This document shows positions 20,945-29,924 of a DNA stretch of 64,000 bases, piece after piece. Each line of letters opens with the position of its first letter. Positions within the stretch are counted from its first letter, which is position 1. The stretch covers positions 33,768 through 97,767 of the forward strand of contig CAVPPW010000023.1 in the NCBI GenBank assembly GCA_963707445.1, written 5' to 3'. The DNA is from JALORV01 sp963707445. Its GTDB lineage: Bacteria; Pseudomonadota; Gammaproteobacteria; Burkholderiales; Burkholderiaceae_F. Under the pieces are notes generated by a model. The model ran no database searches. It was not told where the DNA came from and saw only the letters and a program-made list of their open reading frames with translations. Both the position numbers and the translations under genes were made by a program.

Positions 20945-22081
20945 TCAAGCGGCGACCGGCTTGAGCATCGCGCCGGCGGGTATCTCGCCGTTTTGCAGGT
21001 AGCGCCACAGCGCGATGGCCAGACGCCGCGCCAGCGCCACGATGCCCACCCGCCGCATGCGTTTGCCCGCAGCGGCGAAGCGCCGGTTGAACCATTCGGT
21101 CAGGGCGCTCGTCGGCTGCAGGTTCAGCCACCTCCAGGACAACTCGACCAGCAACGCACGCACGCGGCGGTTACCGGCCTTGCTGATGCCCTGGTCGATC
21201 TGGCTGTCCCCGCTGGCGTAGGGCGTGGGGACCAGACCCAGGCAGCCGGCCAGCTCACGCCGGTTGGCAAAGCGGCGCCAACCGAAGACCTCCTTGACCA
21301 GCACCCAGGCGCTCTTCGGTCCAATGGCGCGCAACCGCGTCAGCTGCGCCACCAGCGGCTGCTGGTCATCGGCCAGCTCCTGGCGCCGCGCAGTCTCCAG
21401 TGTCCTGATCTGCTGCTTGACCAGCGCCAGCCGCGCGCTCTCGCGCTCGATCTCGGCACCCAGCAGCGGCGGCACCTGGGCGCGGTGCCGCTCCCACCAG
21501 GCGGCCCAGTCGCGTCCGCCGATGATCACTTGCGGGCGCAGGTTGTGCAGCACCAGCAGCGAGCCGATGCGGTTGGTGTGCGCAATGCGCTCGTGCAGCA
21601 GCCGCTCGAGCTCGCGGTGCGCGCGGCGCGCGTCCTCGTCGGCAGCCGTCGGCTCGTGCAGCACCGACCAGACGCGCTCGCCCGCATGGTGCCGCAGCAG
21701 CATCGCCAGCAGCTTGTCGCCATCGAGCCGATCGGTCTTGGCCCGCCTGGCACGTCGGTTGACCTCGATGCTGGCCGAGTCCACCACGATGTTGTCGATG
21801 CCCTGCTCACGCAGCCAGCGGTGCAGCCACCAGCCGTCACGACCGGCTTCGTAGCAGCTGTGCACCGGTGCGCTCGCCGCCAGCCGGCAGCGTCTGCGCG
21901 CCTTATCAATGCACGCCACCACCTCGGCCTGCGCGCCGGCGCTCACCGTGTACCGGCTCGGGCCGCGACGAGCGTCGCTCAGCGTCAGCGTCCAGCGCTT
22001 GTCGCCCAGCTCGAAGCTCAGGTACAGATCCGTGCCACTTGTCGTATCGTTGTCGCGAAGGACTGTCTCGGGTGACGTCAT
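20945..22081 (-). CDS. IS110-family transposase, intact
   Basis: 378 residues. The N-terminal RNase H-like domain contains LYLSFELGDKRWTLTLSDA, CYEAGRDGWWLHRWL (catalytic Glu) and RRAKTDRLDGDKLLAMLLRH (Asp pair). The C-terminal transposase_20 domain has LRAIGPKSAWVLVKEVFGW and a serine-bearing YASGDSQIDQGISKAGNRRVRALL. ATG at 22081 is chosen because AAGGAG lies about eight bases upstream; an earlier in-frame ATG lacks such a site. The intact frame contrasts with the heavily frameshifted genes to its left, so the element could still be active if a guide RNA end is present. Confidence 0.93.
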   Translation of the reverse strand: MTSPETVLRDNDTTSGTDLYLSFELGDKRWTLTLSDARRGPSRYTVSAGAQAEVVACIDKARRRCRLAASAPVHSCYEAGRDGWWLHRWLREQGIDNIVVDSASIEVNRRARRAKTDRLDGDKLLAMLLRHHAGERVWSVLHEPTAADEDARRAHRELERLLHERIAHTNRIGSLLVLHNLRPQVIIGGRDWAAWWERHRAQVPPLLGAEIERESARLALVKQQIRTLETARRQELADDQQPLVAQLTRLRAIGPKSAWVLVKEVFGWRRFANRRELAGCLGLVPTPYASGDSQIDQGISKAGNRRVRALLVELSWRWLNLQPTSALTEWFNRRFAAAGKRMRRVGIVALARRLAIALWRYLQNGEIPAGAMLKPVAA

Positions 22082-22228
22082 TTCCGTACTCCTTGGCCAA
22101 AGGATTGGAAACACCGTTGTAGCTCAGCGGTGCGCCGCTTGAGCAGTCCTTCATAGGATCTTTCGGGCTAGTTTGGCATTGCTGCCCCGGGCCCGCCTCT
22201 GGTCGGGTTGAGTCTATCGACGACGACG
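20945..22228 (-). mobile_element. IS110-family insertion sequence, copy 2 (intact transposase)
   Basis: Defined by an undamaged DEDD transposase, a different member from copy 1, about 4.9 kb away and in the same orientation; together they bracket potFGHI. The non-coding 22,082-22,228 lies between the transposase start and the DUF1801 stop, and could hold one element end. Exact ends were not found, as expected for a family without long terminal inverted repeats. Confidence 0.8.
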
Positions 22229-22627
22229 TCACGGCTTATGAGGCCTCGTCTTGCCACATGCGGCACTCTTTGCGAGGTCTTGCTTCACGCGAAACTCGGT
22301 CAGACGTCTGATCAGGTCATAGGGAATCGGCTTGTCAAGCGGAAACCGAAGGTTTCCCTTCTCTCCTGCATAGGGAGCGGCGGCCCGCTCAAGGCGTGCG
22401 TCACCTCTAATGGGTGGGTAGAAGCCAATGTGCTTCTTGAACGCCGCGAAGTACACGAGGATGCCATTCAGTTTGAGCGCCGGCATCTGGTAACTGATGA
22501 CCTCCTGCGCGCCAGGCGCAGCACTGCGTGCAACCTGCCTTACACGCTGCAAAACGGCCTGGATCTCTGGTGCGAACCGCGCAACGTACTGATCAATGTT
22601 CTCGGGCGCGGGGGGACTGGTTGGCAT
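22229..22627 (-). CDS. DUF1801 family protein (YdhG-like)
   Basis: 132 residues with the DUF1801 fold: I-D-Q-Y-V-A-R-F-A-P near the N-terminus, VISYQMPALKLNGILVYFAAFKKHIGFYP in the middle, and GNLRFPLDKPIPYDLIRRLTEFRV near the end. Members resemble frataxin-like or START-like small domains, some annotated as iron chaperones, but function is generally unknown. The frame is intact. Confidence 0.88.
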   Translation of the reverse strand: MPTSPPAPENIDQYVARFAPEIQAVLQRVRQVARSAAPGAQEVISYQMPALKLNGILVYFAAFKKHIGFYPPIRGDARLERAAAPYAGEKGNLRFPLDKPIPYDLIRRLTEFRVKQDLAKSAACGKTRPHKP

Positions 22628-22793
22628 GGCTCTCGGGATCCAGTCTTCTTAAATTTCACCCGGTCAAACGCCCGCTGTCCAGACTGGCCGGGTCGTCCGC
22701 TTTGGAGCGAATTGGACGCCGGCTAGCAATGGCAGCTCCTGGCCGTTGTGGCCGCCCAGGGGCAGCGTTCTCCGTCAGCAGCCGTGGACTCGC

Positions 22794-23354
22794 TCAGTCT
22801 GCGCAAAGCAGGCGCATCTTGCGTTCGGCGCGGTCGAACTCCTCGTCGGTCTGCGACTTCAATACTTCGTCCTTCGCCGTGGTACAGGCATTGGCCTCCC
22901 GGGCGGCGGTGGGCAGTGGCTTGGCCTTCGGTGCGCATTGCGAATCCGCCACGAGTCGCAGGTTTGTATAAGCCCCGCGCTCGACTGCAACGCAGTCGCC
23001 GACGCGCATGCCCGCCTCGTCGGTAACAACCGTGGTCGTAGCTCCGCCCACGAGGATGGTGTACTCGAAAGCCTGCTTGGAGCTTGCAAGTTTGCCCACT
23101 TGCTGGCCTGCTACGCCACCGCCAACGGCGCGCAGCGCCTTGTTGCTGCCCGACTGGCCGCGCCCCGAAGCAAGGCCGATTACGCCACCCACGAGCGCGC
23201 CTGCAGTCTGCGCGGATGGGTTCTCGACTTTGACAGGCTTTACCGCGGTGATCTTGCCGTAGCTGACAGCAGTGTTTGCCGACAAGGGAAAACTTGCGAC
23301 GAGCGCTGCGGCCATGACGATCGGCCGTAAACGGCTAGGACAGGCTCTTGCCAT
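22794..23354 (-). CDS. Exported glycine-zipper (2TM) protein
   Basis: 186 residues beginning MARACPSRLRPIVMAAALVASFPLSANTA, a signal peptide. A glycine-zipper segment follows (AGALVGGVIGLASGRGQ...LRAVGGGVAGQQVGKLA), as in SlyB/OmpA-associated outer-membrane proteins. A beta-rich domain (AFEYTILVGGATTTVVTDEAG) and a charged C-terminal tail with two Cys come after. A GGGAG site just before the ATG supports this start over the longer frame. The likely location is periplasm or outer membrane. Exact role unknown. Confidence 0.78.
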   Translation of the reverse strand: MARACPSRLRPIVMAAALVASFPLSANTAVSYGKITAVKPVKVENPSAQTAGALVGGVIGLASGRGQSGSNKALRAVGGGVAGQQVGKLASSKQAFEYTILVGGATTTVVTDEAGMRVGDCVAVERGAYTNLRLVADSQCAPKAKPLPTAAREANACTTAKDEVLKSQTDEEFDRAERKMRLLCAD

Positions 23355-23481
23355 GACGTCTCCCAGGTTCGTCCGCTTTGCGGCGATTTTCGTCTTACCC
23401 AGTCGCGTCCGCAATTGGCCGAGCGATTCTCAGGGGGGACCCGATGGCAGGCGGAATCACGGTGATTTGTCGGCGGTAGGC

Positions 23482-24505
23482 TCACGCGTTCGAATCCTCC
23501 AGCGACGCGTCGTACTTTCCCTCGCGCGCCGCGCTATTCAGTCGCGCGCGTTCGAACAGCGCGTCCTGGGCGTTGCCGCGTTGGCGGCCTGGCCTTTCCA
23601 GGCCTGCAGCACCGGATCCTGCAGCGCGCGCCCATACGAGAAGCTCAGCGCCCACGGCTGCGGGCCGAGCCGGTTGATCGCGTCGAGATGGGCAGTCGCC
23701 TCGGCAGGCGTCTGTCCACCGGATAGGAAGAAGATGCCCGGCACGGCCGCCGGCACGGTGCGTCGCAGCGCGCGCATCGTCTGGGCGGCGACCTCGGCCG
23801 GCGCTGCCTTCTGCGTGTGCTCCTTGCCGGCCACGACCATGCTCGGCTTGAGCAGCATGTGCTCGAGAACGACCCGGTGCCGATGCAGGGCATCGAAGAC
23901 TTCGTGCAGCACGGCTTCGGTCACTTCGGCGCAGCGCTCGATGGTGTGGTCGCCGTCCATCAGCACCTCGGGCTCGACGATCGGCACGACGCCTTCGTCC
24001 TGGCAGATCGCGGCGTAACGCGCCAGCGCATCGGCGTTGGCCTCGATCGCCAGCCGGCTCGGCAGCGTGTCGGAGACGTTGTAGACCGCGCGCCATTTCG
24101 CGAAGCGCGCGCCCTGCTCCTTGTAGGCGCCCAGGCGCTTCGCGAGCCCGTCGAGACCCTGCGTGATTTCATCGCCGGGCGCGTGCGCGAGCGGGATCTT
24201 GCCGGCGTCGACCTTGATGCCGGGCACGATGCCCTGGCGCACGGCCAGTTCCGGCAGCGGCGTGCCGTCGTCGGCCCGCTGGCCAGCGTCTCCTCGTACA
24301 GGATGACGCCGCTGATGAACTCACCGAGCCCGGGCGTCGCCAGCAGCAGATCGCGATACGCGCGCCGGTTCTCCTCCGTCGACTCGACGCCGATCGCCTT
24401 GAAACGCTTGGCGATCGTCGGGCCGCTTTCGTCGGCAGCCAGGATGCCTTTGCCGGCCTGGACCAGCGCTCGTATCGTTGCTTCCAATTCGCTTTGACCG
24501 TCCAT
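23482..24505 (-). CDS. fda: Class I fructose-bisphosphate aldolase
   Basis: Schiff-base aldolase cleaving fructose-1,6-bisphosphate in glycolysis and gluconeogenesis. The N-terminal GKGILAADESGPTIAKRF is diagnostic for the eukaryote-like class I enzyme. Further blocks are GIVPGIKVDAGK, KWRAVYNV, VPIVEPEVLMDGDHTI and the active-site region EHMLLKPSMVVAG with the Schiff-base Lys, then SGGQTPAEAT. Frameshifts near 24,270 and 23,575 split it. AGGAGG lies about nine bases before the ATG at 24505, which fixes the start. Confidence 0.93.
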
Positions 24506-24793
24506 GGGTTGCGTACCTCCTGCGGGGTGCTCCCTGGGATGCGGCCTCGGCACCGGTCGGGCGCCCCAGCCACACAGGGATAGTGTCGATCCGGACGACA
24601 AGATCCGCTATTGCCTCCACCAGCAACTCGCGATCCTCGTACTTACGGGGCACCGGCTCGCGTGGCAGTCCAGGAAACATACGGGAAACACGGAAAGATT
24701 ACTTCCTCTGGCCGGTTGCCGCCGATTCCGGGTAGCCACAAAATAGCTGGAAGGCGGCCACTCCTTCGAGGTTGAGGCCCGTGCGGAGGCACT

Positions 24794-25045
24794 GTGCTCT
24801 TCCTGGTCATCGAGCACTTCAAGGATGGCGATCCGTCGCCCGTCTATCGCAGATTCCGCGAATCCGGCCGCCTGGCGCCGCCCGGAGTGACGTATGTCGC
24901 GAGCTGGGTGACTACCGATCTCGCAAACTGCTATCAGGTCATGGATTGCGAGAGCCGAACTGCGCTCGACCAGTGGATCGGCCGGTGGGCCGATCTGGTG
25001 GATTTCGCGCAGGTGAGGGCCTCGGCCCGTTCAAGACGCTGGTGA
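24794..25045 (+). CDS. DUF3303-like small protein, 3' end replaced
   Basis: The first 70 residues match the DUF3303 pattern: MLFLVIEHFKDGDPSPVYRRFRESGR, P-P-G-V-x-Y-V-x-S-W-V, CYQVMDCESR and LDQWIGRWADLVDF. The family normally continues with a few more residues after D-L-V-D-F (E-I-V-P-V-V type), but here the sequence switches to unrelated codons (AQVRASARSRRW) from about 25,006. At the same place an amidohydrolase begins in another frame without its own N-terminus. The gene is therefore truncated at what may be a chimeric join. Confidence 0.7.
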   Translation: MLFLVIEHFKDGDPSPVYRRFRESGRLAPPGVTYVASWVTTDLANCYQVMDCESRTALDQWIGRWADLVDFAQVRASARSRRW

Positions 25046-26508
25046 TCCGCGGCGTGACGCTGATCGACGGCACCGGCGCGCCCGCCGCGCGGGCCCGGTC
25101 GACATCGTCGTCGAGGGCAACCGCATCACGCGCGGTGCGCAGCGCGGGCACGCCGGGCGTGCGCGATGCGGCCGAACCGCGCGCCGCAGAGCGCCGACCA
25201 CGAGATCGACGCCACCGGCATGTACGTGATGCCCGGCTTCGTCGACATGCACGTGCACGCCGGCGGCGCGCCGAAGAACGCCGAGGCGGAGTACGCCTAC
25301 AAGCTCTGGCTGGCGCACGGCGTCACGACCGTGCGCGGCGTGCCGCTCGGCGGCAACGCGTTCACCGTCAGCGAGAAGGCGCGCAGCGCGAAGAACGAGA
25401 TCGTCGCGCCGCGCATCTTCAACTACCAGCGGCCGGGCAGCGGCTGGGACAAGGGCGCCGTCGACACGCCGCGAGAAGGCGCGCGAGTGCGTGCGCTGGG
25501 CGCGGCCAACGGCATCGACGGCCTGAAGCTCGGCGCCGAGCGGCCGGAGATCATGGCGGCGCTGCTCGACGAGGCGAAGAAGCTCGGCCTCGGCTCGACC
25601 GCGCACCTGCAGCAGAGCGGCGTCGCGCAGATGAACGCGATCAAGGCCGCGCGGCTCGGCCTCGACACCGTCACGCACTTCTACGGCCACTTCGAGTCGC
25701 TGCTGAAGGACTACGTCGTGCAGCCGTGGCCCGTCGACATGAACGCCAACGACGAGCAGTAGCGCTTCGGCCAGGTCGCGCGGCTGTGGGACAAGATCCA
25801 CGAGCCGGGCAGCCCCGAGTGGAAGGCGTACCTCGAGGAGCACCTGAAGCTCGGCACGGTGTTCGATCCGACGCTGACGATCTACTCGGCCGGCCGCGAC
25901 GTGATGCGCGTTCCGCAACGCCGAGTGGCACGACAAGTACACGCTGCCGTCGCTGATGGACTTCTACACGCCGAGCCGCACCAACCACGGCTCCTACTGG
26001 TACTACTGGACGACCGAGGACGAGGTCGCGTGGCGCAACTTCTACCAGGTGTGGTTCAAGCTGATGAACGACTACAAGAAGATGGGCGGCCGCGTCACGA
26101 CCGGCTCCGACTCCGGCTTCATCTACCAGACCTACGGCTTCGGCTACATCAACGAGCTCGAGATGCTGCAGGAAGCCGGCTTCCATCCGCTCGAGGTGAT
26201 CCAGGCCGCGACGATGAACGGCGCGCATGACGCTGGCCGAGCCGAAGACGCAAGCCGCCCGAGTTCGGCATCGTCCGCGCCGGCATGCTCGCCGACATGG
26301 TGATCGTCGATCAGAACCCGCTGCAGAACTTCAAGGTGCTCTACGGCACCGGCGCGCGTGCGGCTGAACGACAAGACCGGCAAGCGCCGAACGCGTCGGC
26401 GGCATCAAGTACACGATCAAGGACGGCATCGTCTACGACGCGAAGAAGCTGCTCGCCGACGTGGCGGCGATGGTGGAGAAGCAGAAGAAGGAGCGGACGG
26501 CGAAGTAA
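25015..26508 (+). CDS. Exported-type metal-dependent amidohydrolase, 5'-truncated and frameshifted
   Basis: An amidohydrolase-superfamily protein related to imidazolonepropionase-like hydrolases common in Acidobacteriota. The sequence opens at EGLGPFKTLVIRGVTLIDGTGAP, which in relatives is preceded by a signal peptide and linker that are absent here. The metal site motif is MPGFVDMHVHAGG; other blocks are LAHGVTTVRGVP, DTVTHFYGHFE, GSDSGFIYQTYGFGYINELEML and GMLADMVIVDQNPL. Frames change near 25,090, 25,140, 25,470, 25,910, 26,225, 26,260 and 26,365. An in-frame TAG at 25,760 replaces the expected Trp codon. No start codon fits; translation would need the missing upstream part. Confidence 0.8.
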
Positions 26509-26516
26509 GCGACGGC

Positions 26517-28973
26517 TCACTCTGCCAGCGCGGTAATCGGATTCACCTTCGCGGCACGCCGGGCGGGGATGACGACCGCGCCCAGGCCCAACGCGACGAG
26601 CAGCCCGACCACGGCGGCGACGACCAGCGGATCGAACGGCTGGACGCCGAAGAGCATCGACGTCATCGCCCGGGCCACGAACCAGGCGCCGATCAGGCCG
26701 AGCGCGACGCCGGCGGCGACGATGCGCGCGCCGTCGGCGAGGACGAGCCCGAAGACCTCGCGCGCGGTGCTGCCGAGCGCCATGCGGATGCCGATCTCGC
26801 GTCGGCGCTGCGTGACCATGTACGACAACACGCCGTACAGGCCGATGGCGGAGAGCGCCAGGGCCACGCCCGCAAACGCCATCGCCAGAATCATCGGCAC
26901 GCGGCGGGACACCAGCGCGGCATCCACCCGCTCCTCCATCGTGCGCACGCCGTAGAGCGGGAGTTCGGGGTCGATTGACGGACAGGACCTTGCGAAGCGC
27001 CGGCACGACGGCATCCGGCCCGATCGTCGAGCGCGCGACGAGCATCAGGCCGCCGTCCGGGACCTGCGCCAGTGGAAAGTAGTAGGCGCCAATCGGTTCC
27101 GTTCCCGTCGCCACGCCGGTGATCTGCACGTCCTTCACGACGCCCACCACCGTGATCCACTGCGGGTTCGGGCCCGGTGTCACCAGGTCCTGCGGGCTGG
27201 TCGGCCGACGCATCCGACGGCCGATGGGATCCTGTCCCGGCCAGAACTTCGCCGCGAGTTTCTGATCGACGATGGCCACGGGCGCGGCCGACGCGACGTC
27301 GCGAGCGTCGAACAGGCGGCCCTGCACGAGCGGAATGCGCATGGCCTCGAAATAGCCGGGCGAGACGCTCGCGTTCGCGGGTGAGATGAGCGACTCCCCC
27401 GCCTTCGGCACATATCCTTCTGGCAGAATCACGCCGTCGTTGTAGTCGCCGGACATCGGCAGCACACCCGTGAGGCCGGCGACCTCGACGCCGGCCACGC
27501 CGCGCACCGCCGGCAGCAGGCGATCGACGAACGCCGTTCGCGATGCGGCGTCTGAGTATCGCGCGGGCGGCAGCGTAATGGCGGCCGTGATCACGCCTTC
27601 GGGCTCGAACCCCAGGTCCGTGCGCAGCGCCGCGCGAAAGCTCGAGAACAGCAGGCCGGCGCCGACGAGCAGCACGAGCGCGATCGCGACCTGGCTGGTG
27701 GCCAGCAGCCGGCGCGTGAGCGCTGGCGCCCCGGCTGACGGTGCCGCCGCGCCCCTCTTCGCGAAGTGCGGTGCTCAACTTCACCCGCGAGAACCGCAGG
27801 GCCGACACGAGGCCAAGCGCGATGCCGATCACGACCGACGCCACCAGCGCGCCCGCGATCGTCCACCCATCCATCCGCACTTCGAACCCGCGCGGCAGAT
27901 CCTCGAGGCCAAGCGCCGGTAACAGGCCAAGCGCCCACCAGCCCACGGCGATGCCGCCCAGGCCGCCGGCCACGGAGAGCAGCGTGGTCTCCGTGATGAG
28001 TTGCCGCCGGATGCGGCGATGGTCGGCGCCGATGGCGTGGCGGGTGGCGAGTTCCCGCGATCGCCCGGTCGCGCGCACCAGCACGAGGTTCGCGATGTTC
28101 ACGCACCCGATGATCAGCACGAACAGCACGCCGCCCCACAGCAGGAACAGCACGGGCCGTACCTCACGCACCACGTCGTCCTGCATGCTGACCGCGTAGC
28201 TGCGGAAGCCCGCGTCCTTCAGGATCTGCGAGAACTGCGGAAACCGCGCGTCGTTGCGCGCGTTGAGGGCGTCGAGTTGCTGCTGCGCCTGCTCGACGGT
28301 CGCGCCCTCCTTCAGGCGCGCGACCATCTGCCAGTTGTTGCTGTGGCGCTGGTCGTCGGACATCTGCTGGGGCGTGAACGCCGCCGGCAGCCAGACGCCG
28401 ATGTCGTTCCACAGGAACCGGAAGTCCGGCGGCATCACGCCGACGATCTCGTAGGCCCGACTGCTCAGGCGGATCTCGCGCCCGATGGCGCCGGGGTCGC
28501 CGGCAAACTCCCGCTGCCACAGGCCGTAACTCAGCACGACCTTCATCTCGCGCCCGATCTGTCGCGTCGTCGTCCGTCAGCATGCGGCCGGCGACGGGCT
28601 GCGCACCGGTCACGCGATAGAACGACGGCGTGGCCCGCACGGCCGGCACGCGCTCGGCCCCGTCCTTCACGCCTGCGGTCATGCCCTCGCGCCGGTAGAG
28701 GGCCTGTTCGTCGAACACCGTCATTTCGCGAAGGCGATCAAAGTAGTCCGGGACGCCGGTCGATGCCCGCACGGCACCGGCGTTGGGATAGCTGTTGTGC
28801 AGGTACACCAGCCGATCGGCAGCGGGGACCGGCAGCGGCTCCAGGACCACGGAACGGACGATGCTGAAGATGGCGGCATTCGCGCCGATGCAGACGACGA
28901 GCGTCAGCAAGGCCGCGAGGGTGAACGCCCGGTCTTTCCAAAGAAGGCGGAAGGCGTAGCGAAGATCGGACAT
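26517..28973 (-). CDS. MacB/FtsX-type ADOP permease, frameshifted
   Basis: About 820 residues of the 'acidobacterial duplicated orphan permease' type: an N-terminal DLRYAFRLLWKDRAFTLAALLTLVVCIGANAAIFSIV helix, a periplasmic MacB_PCD domain, an FtsX core (VLFVLIIGCVNIANLVLVRATGRSRELATRHAIGA), and a second MacB_PCD-FtsX copy ending with QRRREIGIRMALGS and IPARRAAKVNPITALAE. Frames shift near 28,550, 27,735 and 26,985. Such proteins occur in large numbers in Acidobacteriota genomes, usually without their own ATPase gene, as here. Substrate unknown. Confidence 0.9.
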
Positions 28974-29084
28974 CAGGTGCTCGTGGCCATGCTCGAGGCC
29001 GGGCTCAGGTCCCGGCAGATGGTCGGGTCTGGAGCTCGGCCCTCAGCAAGGTAGAACGAATTCGGCGGCCATTCGTTCCGCCCC

Positions 29085-29090
29085 TACAAT
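29085..29090 (+). promoter_or_regulatory. Likely -10 box (TACAAT), close to the start codon
   Basis: TACAAT lies six bases before the ATG at 29097, in the context CCCCTACAATGGCGGTATGG. The same CTACAAT precedes the glnS start. Such a short distance implies a leaderless or nearly leaderless transcript. No convincing -35 box was found. Confidence 0.5.
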
Positions 29091-29096
29091 GGCGGT

Positions 29097-29924
29097 ATGG
29101 CGAGATTGCTGGCGATTGCTCCGGACCGGGGCCTGGCGGAGGCGCTCGATGCGGGGCTGGACGGGCATGAATGGCTCGCCTGCGGTGGAAATCTGGAGGC
29201 GTTGCGACGCGTTCGCGACGCGGCCATCGATGTCGTGATTACCGATCCGCTGACGACGGTCGATGACGATCTCGGGTTCGCGGACGAACTCCGGAACGTG
29301 CGCCCGGGGGTGCGGCTGATCGTCCTGGCGCCGGCCACCACACGGACTGATGTCGTCGCCGCGCTGCGGGCAAAGGTGTTCGCCTGCTTCACGGCGCCCT
29401 TCGATTACCGCGACATCGCCGGGATGGCCCGCTCCGCGCTCGATGCCGACCACTGGCAGCACGGCATCGAGGTGGTGTCCGGCCTGCCGCACTGGATGAC
29501 CCTGCGCGTCTCGTGCCATCGGCTCACCGCGGAGCGGCTGATTCAGTTCATGACCGAGTGGGAACGCACGCTCCCGGAACTCGAGCGCGACCGGTTGATC
29601 ACGGCCTTTCGCGAAATGCTCGTCAATGCGATGGAACATGGCGCCGGGTTCGATCCCGACAAGGTGATCGAGGTCACCGCCGCCCGCACGAAGCGCGCGA
29701 TTGTCTATCACTTCCGCGACCCGGGGCGAGGATTCGACCGCGCGGACCTCGCGCATGCCGCGAAAACCGCCGACGTCGAGGACCTGATTGAGACGGCGAC
29801 CGAGCGCGACCGCACGGGCCGGCGGTCCGGAGGGTTCGGGATGCTGATCGTCCGGCAGATTGCCGACGAACTCGTCTACAACGAGCGCGGCAACGAAGTG
29901 CTGCTCATCAAGCACCTACGGTAG
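29097..29924 (+). CDS. Degenerate receiver domain fused to an RsbW-like histidine-kinase-type ATPase domain
   Basis: 275 residues. Residues 1-120 resemble a CheY receiver: VVITDPLTT keeps an Asp at the phosphoacceptor place, but the acidic pocket and the conserved Lys are weak (VLAPATTRTDV...AKVFACFTAPF). Residues 135-275 form an HATPase_c_2 domain like anti-sigma factors: FREMLVNAMEHG (N box with Asn and Glu), DPGRGFDRADL, and GGFGMLIVRQIADELVYNERGNEVLLIKHL. No kinase dimerisation domain or DNA-binding domain is present. A role in partner switching or phosphorelay output is inference. The 3' end overlaps xdhC tail to tail by 17 bp. Confidence 0.8.
   Translation: MARLLAIAPDRGLAEALDAGLDGHEWLACGGNLEALRRVRDAAIDVVITDPLTTVDDDLGFADELRNVRPGVRLIVLAPATTRTDVVAALRAKVFACFTAPFDYRDIAGMARSALDADHWQHGIEVVSGLPHWMTLRVSCHRLTAERLIQFMTEWERTLPELERDRLITAFREMLVNAMEHGAGFDPDKVIEVTAARTKRAIVYHFRDPGRGFDRADLAHAAKTADVEDLIETATERDRTGRRSGGFGMLIVRQIADELVYNERGNEVLLIKHLR

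Noticed and set aside
22113..22190. Possible tRNA gene (sequence like TAGCTCAGCGGT)
   Set aside because: Only the D-arm-like words match. No anticodon stem, T-arm or paired acceptor stem could be drawn around it.
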